From Candidatus Thorarchaeota archaeon (lineage in GTDB: Archaea; Asgardarchaeota; Thorarchaeia; Thorarchaeales; Thorarchaeaceae): a DNA stretch of 17,711 bases. The translations under genes and the position numbers were made by a program. Under the pieces are notes generated by a model. That model worked only from the letters and a program-made list of their open reading frames with translations. It was not told the origin of the DNA and made no database searches. The stretch lies in contig DAOWDY010000137.1 of assembly GCA_030638785.1 (NCBI GenBank), positions 1 to 17,711 on the forward strand, given 5' to 3'. Positions 1 to 6,420 of the stretch are shown here, piece by piece (within the stretch, counting starts at the first letter, position 1; every line of letters starts with the position of its first letter).

Positions 1-19
1 AATGCACAATGTGAAGTAA

Positions 20-36
20 ACTATAATAAGTATAGT
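20..36 (+). promoter_or_regulatory. TATA-like box inside an inverted repeat before the HxlR-type gene
   Basis: ACTATA (20-25) and TATAGT (31-36) form a perfect 6-base inverted repeat with a 5-base spacer. An overlapping pair AACTA (19-23) / TAGTT (36-40) is also present. The A/T-rich core CTATAATA (21-28) is centred about 27 bases before the GTG at 53, the usual distance of an archaeal TATA box from the transcription start, so the mRNA would be leaderless. HxlR-family dimers bind short inverted repeats, so an autoregulatory operator over the TATA box is a natural inference, not shown. Confidence 0.5.
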
Positions 37-52
37 AGTTACCGTTTGGATA

Positions 53-490
53 GTGTCTTCTATGAAATCTAAAACTGGGACAAATTTGTACCGGCCACGA
101 GTGAAAAAGGATGTAGAAGGTTGCCCAGTCTATGTCACCTCTCAAGTTCTTGGGAAGGCGTGGACAATACTCATACTTCAGACTCTAATGGCACCCCATT
201 CAAAAAATGGCCTTAGATTCAATCAGATTCAGAAGGATCTAAGTTGGGTTTCTCCAAAGATTCTTTCACAACGTCTGAAGGACCTAACAAGTGATGGTAT
301 TCTTAGTCGTGAAGTCAAAGCAGAGAGAATCCCTCCTCATGTCACATACCGTTTGACAAAGAAAGGGGCGGATCTAAGAGGTGTTCTTGCAATGATGCAG
401 AAATGGGGTATGAAGCATGGAGGCGACATCTCAGAAAAATGTCTAGGGAAAGGTTTCTCACACTGTGACGGATGTAGAGAAGGTGCCTAA
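53..490 (+). CDS. HxlR-family winged-helix transcription regulator
   Basis: This 145-residue protein has the HxlR pattern: CPV at residues 24-26, LGKAWT at about 34-39, then RFNQIQ, the recognition-helix stretch SPKILSQRLKDL, and a wing ending in VTYRLTKKG. Family members are small dimeric DNA-binding proteins; many sense electrophiles, quinones or oxidants through the cysteine next to CPV. Here C24 is kept, and the C-terminus adds C130, H137, C138 and C141, which could bind metal or form disulfides. The GTG at 53 fits a leaderless transcript from the TATA-like box at 21-28; ATG at 62 is the alternative. The gene converges on the thioredoxin-fold gene and overlaps its end by 3 bases. Family call is firm, ligand unknown. 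Confidence 0.9.
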   Translation: MSSMKSKTGTNLYRPRVKKDVEGCPVYVTSQVLGKAWTILILQTLMAPHSKNGLRFNQIQKDLSWVSPKILSQRLKDLTSDGILSREVKAERIPPHVTYRLTKKGADLRGVLAMMQKWGMKHGGDISEKCLGKGFSHCDGCREGA

Positions 491-966
491 GAGGCTGCTA
501 CATCATCTATAACCTTCACAATCTCTTCTTCTATTGTTGGAGTCTGTTTGGGTTTTGTAAGAATGCGTCCGACTTCTTCTCCTGTATCCTTTCTGAAGAT
601 GATGATTGTTGGACTACTCCTGATATCGAAGGTGTCAACCTCAACAGGACTGGGAGGTACAGCCCAAAACTTGTCCGAACCGAATCCTGGTTTTGTCATT
701 CCCCCTAGTGCACGAATCTTGATATCTAATTCAATCTCAAGTTGAGCAAGTGCTGGAACTGCTTTTCGTGCATCTCCGCACCAATCAGCAAAGAGCACCA
801 CGAATTCGTCCTTATCACAATACTCTCTAAGTTTTTCAACGGCAGAGTCGTTTAGTTTGTAGCTGGTAAACACATCCAGCCATCTACTCTTGTGCAATGA
901 TGACATGTCATCTATATACTCAACACAAGTTGGGCATTCATTGGAAACATCGCTCAGTGTCGGCAT
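487..966 (-). CDS. Thioredoxin-fold protein (Thioredoxin_9-like) with a one-cysteine active site
   Basis: This 159-residue protein has the thioredoxin-fold core: a beta strand FVVLFADW leading into WCGDARK (C63, A66), then a helix, and SSPTIIIF with the likely cis-proline P119 before a strand. WCGDC/WCGDA followed by a conserved VP is typical of the Thioredoxin_9 group. The second active-site cysteine is alanine, so a classical CxxC dithiol is not possible there. An N-terminal CPTC (C11, C14) and C50 could act as resolving thiols or bind metal. No signal peptide, so cytosolic. The ferritin-like gene lies 46 bases upstream on the same strand; a weak TATA-like stretch (about 983-993) could give it a leaderless mRNA. 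Fold is confident; substrate unknown. Confidence 0.8.
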   Translation of the reverse strand: MPTLSDVSNECPTCVEYIDDMSSLHKSRWLDVFTSYKLNDSAVEKLREYCDKDEFVVLFADWCGDARKAVPALAQLEIELDIKIRALGGMTKPGFGSDKFWAVPPSPVEVDTFDIRSSPTIIIFRKDTGEEVGRILTKPKQTPTIEEEIVKVIDDVAAS

Positions 967-1012
967 ATTTTCTCAGTCCGGTATAATGTAAAATGAATGA
1001 AACGTTTGAGTA

Positions 1013-1513
1013 TTACTCTTCTGTTTCGCACACAATGTCAGTACCTTTCTCACCCTTTTTGGATTGAAGAGGAGCAGTCTGTATCAAGCGGCTGAGTTCC
1101 TCGAGTTTTTCTAGATGATGTCGTTCATCTTCCCCGAGATGTTTTAGAAGGAATTGAGCAAACGGATCTTTGGTATTCTTCAGAGACTCTTCTGCCAATA
1201 CTTCCATCTGTTTCTCCTCTTTCACTAATGCTTCGATAGTCTTCTGTAGCTTAACTCTGTCAATGTATCTCTGGACCTTGGCACTCCAAGTATCACATGG
1301 TGTATCCTCCAAAATCTCAAGAATACCTTCAAGGAATTTCTGATGTTTCCACGAATCAAGCCGAAGCTCCATGAAAACAAGTTTCACTGCTGTTTCAGAA
1401 ACCTCGTCCTCCGCCTCAGCTAACATGTTGAGAGTTCTTGTTTCTACCTCAATCTGTTTTTGGAGGGTTTCAATTAGTTTACTATCAACTGAACTCATGA
1501 TAATGTCACTCAT
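1013..1513 (-). CDS. Ferritin-like / rubrerythrin-like four-helix protein (paralog 1)
   Basis: This 166-residue, almost all-helical protein has di-iron ferritin-like spacing: a Glu-rich first helix (QIEVETRTL), DSWKH in the second, EEKQME in the third and EDERHH in the fourth. EDExHH contains the ExxH signature, but the second helix has DSxKH, with Ser where ExxH would place Glu, so metal binding may differ from rubrerythrin. There is no rubredoxin-type CxxC pair. The polar C-terminal tail (about 150-166) looks disordered. The protein resembles the one at 13243-13719, so the two are probably paralogs. ATG at 1513 has GGGGA eight bases upstream. The thioredoxin-fold gene follows after 46 bases. 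A role in peroxide or iron handling is an inference from the family. Confidence 0.75.
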   Translation of the reverse strand: MSDIIMSSVDSKLIETLQKQIEVETRTLNMLAEAEDEVSETAVKLVFMELRLDSWKHQKFLEGILEILEDTPCDTWSAKVQRYIDRVKLQKTIEALVKEEKQMEVLAEESLKNTKDPFAQFLLKHLGEDERHHLEKLEELSRLIQTAPLQSKKGEKGTDIVCETEE

Positions 1514-1582
1514 CCTCTATGTCCCCACACCAATACCGTAATCGTTCCAAACTGATTCCGCCTTGGTACGAGTCAGAATAAT

Positions 1583-1608
1583 TAACAATTGTTACTTTCC
1601 TTTTAAGC
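1583..1608 (-). promoter_or_regulatory. Promoter with perfect 12-base palindrome for the ferritin-like gene
   Basis: TAACAATTGTTA at 1583-1594 is a perfect palindrome. On the minus strand it follows directly after a TATA-like GCTTAAAAG (1600-1608). Transcription would start near 1578 and leave a leader of about 65 bases before the ATG at 1513. A symmetric site between TATA box and start point is the usual place for an archaeal repressor operator. The regulator is unknown; the sequence differs from the inverted repeat in front of the HxlR-type gene. Confidence 0.4.
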
Positions 1609-1784
1609 ATTGTCGTTATAGCTCACGAGGATTACCAAGTATGCATGTGTGTTGGCAAACCAGTGCCTACCATTTGTTGAAGATTGAAAACCTGGAAGTG
1701 AAAGGAGTCGGAAAAGTAAATAGGCGGAATGTAAGGCTATGATATGAGTTATGGGAGCCTGATACGCAATGAGGGTGCAACTAT

Positions 1785-1795
1785 CTATTAAATAG
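1785..1795 (+). promoter_or_regulatory. TATA-like box of the membrane operon
   Basis: CTATTAAATA is followed by a gap that puts the start near 1817, leaving a leader of about 40 bases. GGGAG at 1843-1847 lies nine bases before the ATG at 1857 and serves as ribosome site. Confidence 0.35.
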
Positions 1796-1856
1796 AATAG
1801 TGTCACAGACTTTCTAAGAATAAAGCGCAGAGGGTTCTCAATGGGAGTTACGTAAA

Positions 1857-2369
1857 ATGCAGGTCATTGAAATTACACTTACAGTTTTGGCTACAGCGCT
1901 TCCTGCTATCTTAACTGCAATAGTTGTCATCGAGCTACTAGGGGTTGCTCGCATCACTCAAAGACTAAATTCCCTGATACGAGGTATGGAATCACCGGAA
2001 TCTCTTGACAATGCAATCAATACAGTTATTGGACCTGCTACTCCATCCACCCCCTCCAAACCAGTACCTAAGGTAAGGAAAGAAGAAATTGTTGAGGAAA
2101 TAGAAGAAGAATATGATGATGAAATAGATGAGGACATTGAAGACGCACCTGTTGTAGTCACCTCCTTTGACTTTGGTGATGACGAGCTCGCAGAAGAAAC
2201 CTTTGACGAACCTGCAGAGTCTGAAACACCTGAACCAATTCCTGAGGAACCAATGGCATTCGAAGACAGTCATTTGCCAGACGAATCTCTTGGAGCCTTT
2301 GAGCTTGAAATTGACAAAGACGGTTCGTTTGAATTGAAAGAAGAAGAAGAGAAGGAGGATGAAGAATGA
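1857..2369 (+). CDS. Small single-span membrane protein with a very acidic cytoplasmic tail
   Basis: This 170-residue protein matches no family I recognise. Residues about 5-30 form one hydrophobic segment, followed by a short amphipathic stretch with Arg (ARITQRLNSLIRG), then a Pro/Ser linker and a tail dominated by Glu and Asp (about 75-170). The lack of positive charge before the span and the Arg after it suggest that the tail is cytoplasmic. The tail is of low complexity and probably disordered. The stop overlaps the start of the next gene in ATGA (2366-2369), so the two are likely translated together and may form a complex. The acidic tail could contact the helical cytoplasmic part of its partner; this is an inference. 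Confidence 0.75.
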   Translation: MQVIEITLTVLATALPAILTAIVVIELLGVARITQRLNSLIRGMESPESLDNAINTVIGPATPSTPSKPVPKVRKEEIVEEIEEEYDDEIDEDIEDAPVVVTSFDFGDDELAEETFDEPAESETPEPIPEEPMAFEDSHLPDESLGAFELEIDKDGSFELKEEEEKEDEE

Positions 2370-5293
2370 AGGTTCATCTCTTCACCTCTTTTGTTTTCAT
2401 TTCAAGTCTAATGCTTGTGATGTTTGTTCTTCCAGTGGCATCTATCAATATAGCTTCTTCTCCGTCTACTCCTCAATTTGTGACTGCTCAAATACCAACA
2501 TTTGATGCAACTATCGGCTCCTCTGTCGAGGTTCAGCTTGAAGGTGGTTCTGTAACCGGACCGCTATATGGCTATAATCTGACGGATCCTGATGATACAA
2601 TAATCGAGAGCGGCTATATTGCAAGGGATGCTTTCGGTGTAGCTGTGAAGACATTTACCTTTCCTCATAATTCTACCCCGGGAACATATACAATCGATTA
2701 TTGGGTAGTAGACACACTAGAACAGTTTTCTGTTGAATTAGGTGTAATGCCACCCATCAGTGTCAATAACCATGCAGAATTTCTAATCATGGGCTCAGCA
2801 TATGAACTCACTTTTGGGCTTCTTGATGTCGATATGTACTTTGTAGAAGTAGGTATGTTTGAATTTTGGTTGAGAGACCCTAGTGGTACAATTATTCAAA
2901 GTGGTAACGTTGCATCGACTGATGGATTCAATGCCACAGTAGTGCTGAACCTTGATACAAGTGCCCCGGTGGGAAATTACAGATTAGACTATCGTCCAGT
3001 AGGGGCTTCGTATAATGCATTGATGATTACGTTCCCTGCACGGGCGTTACTACAACCTCTTGTAACTGTATCAATCCCTAGTTCTCCTCAAATCGGTACT
3101 TGGGTCATTGGTATTAGCCTCTTCAATCGAGAAGTTACTGCGGTAGAGGCAGAACTCTCCGTTCTAATCGATGGCTCTGTTACAATTGTACAAGATCTAG
3201 TACTTCAGCCAGGTGATAACACATTGACGTTTACACCCGCCATGGCTGATCTTACTGCAGGTGGGAGATTTGCTTCAATCCAGATTCTTCTGAGATTTGG
3301 AAATGAAATCAATCCCACTCCTATGTATCAAGGTACTGTTTTGATCACAAGCGCATGGCAGATTCCCATCTTACTAATTCTTGTGCCAGGGTTGCTAGTG
3401 GCGGTTCCTATCACTGAAGTACTTCGTAGAAGCAGAATTAGACGAGCTAATGAGGTTGTACGCGCAAAGAAGTTAGAGGATGGCGATGAGGACGATAAGA
3501 CCTTGGCTTTTGATCTTTACAGAAGAAGTGGTTTTAGAAATTCAGCAATCCGTATGGCAATTGCTCTAGATCTTCCAGAAACTATGTTGAAAGGTATCAT
3601 GGATATGGGGACGCATGTCAAAGATAGTATGACCAAGGTTGCTAATGCATATGACAACGCTGGAGAGTTCGAAACTGCGTCACGAGTTTACAGACATCTT
3701 GACCTTGAGGTTGGCTATAGGAGAACTTCAATACTATCTGAGATCAAGAAGGGCAACTTAGAATCTGCAGCAGCTCAATTTGTGAAGCTAGCAGAATCAA
3801 AATTTGCACATGCGGCTGTCAAGTTAATTGTCAACCTCCATGACCAAGATATGGCAGATGAAGCCCTTTCTCTCTGTCTACAATTAGGTGAGGATATACG
3901 CAAGCTTGCTAAGCATGTGAAAGAGGATGCGCATACTGTTGATGTATTTGCATATCTGATTAGCGTTTTCGAAGACATAGTCATCAAGTTGAATTTACTC
4001 TGTGACATCGGAGCGATTGAGGAGGCTGCGAAGACAATCTCCAAGGCTAGGAGTCTAAAGAAGATTGTCGAGTTGACCAATCTTGTTGAGATGAAATACA
4101 GAAACGATGTCATTCAGTTTGTAATTGCCAAGCTCGCAGCTCAAGGCTTGTTCAAGAGACTAAAGGCATACGTTGATGCACTCAAGTTAAGTGACGAGGA
4201 TCAATCATTGATTATTAGTCCAATTGCTGAGGAGCTACTGAATGACCCAGAAAATAAGAATCTGCGAAAGTTTCTGAAGGATGCAGCTAAGACTGCGGCC
4301 CCAGAAACTCAAACCTTTATCCACGATGTCCTTGATGCGAGCGATATCCTGTCAGGGTTCGGAGGCACAATGGAGATGGAGATGTCCATGCCATATATTG
4401 AAGCTCTCCTCCGAAGCATTGAACGGATTAAGAATTTAGAGTTAGCGAAGCGGCTCATTGAGAAAGTCAACAAAGCGTTCATGGGTGAAAAGAAAGTAGC
4501 TGAGTTGAGTATGGAAGAACTTGCTGATTATTCGCAACATCTACGAGCAGCGTCTTATGGTGCAACAGATGATGTTTCTGATATGCTTAAACAACGAGTA
4601 AAGCCTTTAGAAAAGAATCTTCGACCTCGGATTGAAACAGCTGCTAAGAAAGTTGTTTCCGATTTACCACTCAATCCCGAGGAAGATATGCAACTAGTCA
4701 CATCTAGCAATTTCCTCACGAGACATCTGATAGAAGATCTCCCTCAGAACAATCCTACTGTGATGGCTCAGACCTTCTACGAGCTGAGTAAGATTCCTAT
4801 GTTTCCACAACTACGTGCTGTTATCGATAAGGCACTCAATAATGAGAACTTCATAAAATTTGCATTCAAAATCCTCTCGAATCCGGAACTTAGGGCCAAA
4901 CTCATATTGGCTTCACAACGATACGAGAGAATCTATGGCGGATACAGGGTTACAATAGACCAAGCTCACATCAACAAGATTACTCGTGAACTAGCTGTTG
5001 CTGTTTGGACAGAACGAATCCATAATGTCTGGATTGCAGGATTATTCGGTGCTCTAGATACAGTTGTATTCAATGCAATGACCCGGGATGATGTTCCTAA
5101 ACGTCAAAAAATGCTCCTAGTGGCCGCATATATCAATCGAGTGAATTACGCTCCTGATGTGATGGAAGGTCTCAATCTGAAGGAGACCTTCAAACGGAAA
5201 TCTGATGCTGCAGGATTTACAAAAGATGAACGCAACGAAGTGTTGACTCTCTCAAAACTACCAGGCCACATCATTACCAGAATCCGATATTAA
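2366..5293 (+). CDS. Type I membrane protein: outside beta domains, one span, large cytoplasmic helical-repeat region
   Basis: This 975-residue protein begins with a signal peptide (about 1-26, hydrophobic LMLVMFVLPVAS). The outside part, about 30-328, is beta-rich and holds two related Ig-like or macroglobulin-like units: DPDDTIIESG...GTYTIDYW and DPSGTIIQSG...GNYRLDYR, followed by a third beta domain. A membrane span at about 333-352 is followed by a strongly basic juxtamembrane segment (RRSRIRRANEVVRAKK). Residues about 370-975 look entirely helical, with TPR-like or other alpha-solenoid pairs in the first half (for example AYDNAGEFETASRVYRHL). No enzymatic motif was seen. It is coupled by ATGA overlap to the acidic-tailed gene. 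Topology is confident. Role, perhaps an envelope sensor or scaffold, is speculative. Confidence 0.8.
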   Translation: MKVHLFTSFVFISSLMLVMFVLPVASINIASSPSTPQFVTAQIPTFDATIGSSVEVQLEGGSVTGPLYGYNLTDPDDTIIESGYIARDAFGVAVKTFTFPHNSTPGTYTIDYWVVDTLEQFSVELGVMPPISVNNHAEFLIMGSAYELTFGLLDVDMYFVEVGMFEFWLRDPSGTIIQSGNVASTDGFNATVVLNLDTSAPVGNYRLDYRPVGASYNALMITFPARALLQPLVTVSIPSSPQIGTWVIGISLFNREVTAVEAELSVLIDGSVTIVQDLVLQPGDNTLTFTPAMADLTAGGRFASIQILLRFGNEINPTPMYQGTVLITSAWQIPILLILVPGLLVAVPITEVLRRSRIRRANEVVRAKKLEDGDEDDKTLAFDLYRRSGFRNSAIRMAIALDLPETMLKGIMDMGTHVKDSMTKVANAYDNAGEFETASRVYRHLDLEVGYRRTSILSEIKKGNLESAAAQFVKLAESKFAHAAVKLIVNLHDQDMADEALSLCLQLGEDIRKLAKHVKEDAHTVDVFAYLISVFEDIVIKLNLLCDIGAIEEAAKTISKARSLKKIVELTNLVEMKYRNDVIQFVIAKLAAQGLFKRLKAYVDALKLSDEDQSLIISPIAEELLNDPENKNLRKFLKDAAKTAAPETQTFIHDVLDASDILSGFGGTMEMEMSMPYIEALLRSIERIKNLELAKRLIEKVNKAFMGEKKVAELSMEELADYSQHLRAASYGATDDVSDMLKQRVKPLEKNLRPRIETAAKKVVSDLPLNPEEDMQLVTSSNFLTRHLIEDLPQNNPTVMAQTFYELSKIPMFPQLRAVIDKALNNENFIKFAFKILSNPELRAKLILASQRYERIYGGYRVTIDQAHINKITRELAVAVWTERIHNVWIAGLFGALDTVVFNAMTRDDVPKRQKMLLVAAYINRVNYAPDVMEGLNLKETFKRKSDAAGFTKDERNEVLTLSKLPGHIITRIRY

Positions 5294-5372
5294 GAAACAA
5301 ATCGCATCATCACTAGCTAGGAGGTCTATCATCCATATGCAATGCCGTTCGGTAATCGGTGTGTTCAAAGAT
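5294..5372. other. Short spacer between convergent genes
   Basis: This spacer lies between the 3' ends of the solenoid membrane gene (+) and the flavoprotein gene (-). It contains a GGAGG at 5320-5324 followed twelve bases later by an ATG that opens a 26-codon plus-strand frame (5337-5417) running into the flavoprotein's 3' end. No clear T-rich terminator was found. Confidence 0.3.
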
Positions 5373-6341
5373 CTACTCTTGCTCATGATCGTTACCAAGA
5401 AACTGGTTTGCCATTAGCGCAGCGTAGTTTCCAGTACCAGTGGCAGTTGCAATTTGCTGAGTAATGGGTCGGCAATCCCCTGCTGCCCAAACACCTTCAA
5501 GATTGGTTTTCCCACGATGGTCTGTTATGATGTTGCCTTTTACATCGACATCCACCCCAAGAGTTTGTGCCAGCTCACTTCTTGGTTCTGCAACGAATGC
5601 AACAAAGAACACTTCTGCCCTCAAGACCTCTCCATTCTCAAGAGTGATTGTTTGTAGCTTACTTGGGACTGGAAAGTCTATCTCCTTGATCTTACCCTGC
5701 ATCCATGAGAAGGGTGATTCGTTAAGCTTGTTCAGGTCTTGCTCTTCAAATGGTCTATAGGCATCTTCTGTCATGAGAATTCTAATTTTGTCAGTGAAGC
5801 GTGTTAATGAATTTGCCACATGCAAGGCACTGCCTACTGTACCTGTATTCACCACCAGAACATCCTTGTCTTGACATAGAGGTGCTTCACAGTCTGGACA
5901 GTAGTAGGCTCCATTGCCTACGTTTGCCACAGGTAACCACTTCCTCCACAACCCATCTACCTTTGGATGTTTTCGAGAAGTTCCTGTGGCAAATATCAAT
6001 GTCTTCGCATGGTATACTGACTCATCCGTTGTTCTATAACTTGGAGCTGTTCTAACCTCGAAGGATGGATACTCACCACTGATTTCTACTACATCTGCTT
6101 CTTTGAATGTAGCACCCGCTGATTTTGCAACACCATGCATCTGTCTCAGCAATGTTCTTCCTTCTGTGTAGGTTGCTGATGAGGGGAAATTCATTATAGT
6201 GTTTGTATGAAAGTGCATAGGGCTTGTGCCACGATCAAGAACGAGGACTGATCGTTTATGAAAGGCTAAATGTAGCGCAGCCGCACATCCAGCTGGGCCG
6301 CCTCCAATGATTATTGTATCAAAGAGTTTGGAATGAGTCAA
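5373..6341 (-). CDS. Thioredoxin-reductase-like FAD flavoprotein
   Basis: This protein has the thioredoxin reductase layout: FAD motif GGGPAG (13-18), ATG near 119, redox pair CPDC (148-151; usually CATC), and GVWAAGD followed by Q and a TGTG-type turn at the C-terminus. The NADPH site is weak: the usual GGGDSA reads NTGTVG (165-170), and the HRRxxxR phosphate-binding motif is absent. NADPH may therefore not be the donor; ferredoxin-dependent relatives with a lost NADPH site are known. I chose TTG at 6341 because GGGGAG lies six bases upstream and the FAD motif then sits at the normal distance from the start. An ATG at 6398 would add 19 residues. It lies downstream of the surface-protein gene and probably has its own promoter. 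A thioredoxin-type substrate is plausible. Confidence 0.85.
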   Translation of the reverse strand: MTHSKLFDTIIIGGGPAGCAAALHLAFHKRSVLVLDRGTSPMHFHTNTIMNFPSSATYTEGRTLLRQMHGVAKSAGATFKEADVVEISGEYPSFEVRTAPSYRTTDESVYHAKTLIFATGTSRKHPKVDGLWRKWLPVANVGNGAYYCPDCEAPLCQDKDVLVVNTGTVGSALHVANSLTRFTDKIRILMTEDAYRPFEEQDLNKLNESPFSWMQGKIKEIDFPVPSKLQTITLENGEVLRAEVFFVAFVAEPRSELAQTLGVDVDVKGNIITDHRGKTNLEGVWAAGDCRPITQQIATATGTGNYAALMANQFLGNDHEQE

Positions 6342-6410
6342 TTGTCTCTCCCCGCGAGGATTCGTAGATTCATCTAATAACCCTATGCACATAACCATAG
6401 TTTATTTTTT

Positions 6411-6420
6411 CTATTATAAT
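6411..6420 (-). promoter_or_regulatory. TATA-like box of the flavoprotein gene
   Basis: On the minus strand ATTATAATAG overlaps the stop of the surface-protein gene. A start near 6388 would leave a leader of about 47 bases before the TTG at 6341 and would exclude translation from the ATG at 6398. This supports the TTG start. Confidence 0.4.

Larger units (their letters stand above)
1514..1856. other. Non-coding divergent promoter region
   Basis: This 343-base stretch separates the divergent ferritin-like gene and the membrane operon. It carries a likely minus promoter with palindrome (1583-1608) and a likely plus promoter (1785-1795). The middle, about 1620-1780, holds only a weak 33-codon reading frame (1641-1742, plus) and a 67-codon minus frame (1603-1806) that lacks a ribosome site and a recognisable composition. 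No tRNA, snoRNA-like box pair or terminator hairpin was convincing. Confidence 0.5.

Noticed and set aside
1620..1780. tRNA or C/D-box RNA in the gap
   Set aside because: No cloverleaf or T-loop signature, and only one weak C-box-like string without a matching D box in proper spacing.
1603..1806. 67-codon minus-strand frame in the divergent gap
   Set aside because: No ribosome site, composition without pattern, and it would overlap the likely promoters on both sides.
1958..2273. Minus-strand frames of 67 and 93 codons across the acidic gene
   Set aside because: Their Ser- and Phe-rich runs are mirror images of the Glu/Asp codons on the plus strand.
5337..5417. 26-codon plus-strand frame with GGAGG upstream
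   Set aside because: The spacing of twelve bases is long and the frame runs into the flavoprotein's coding end; no sign of a real peptide.
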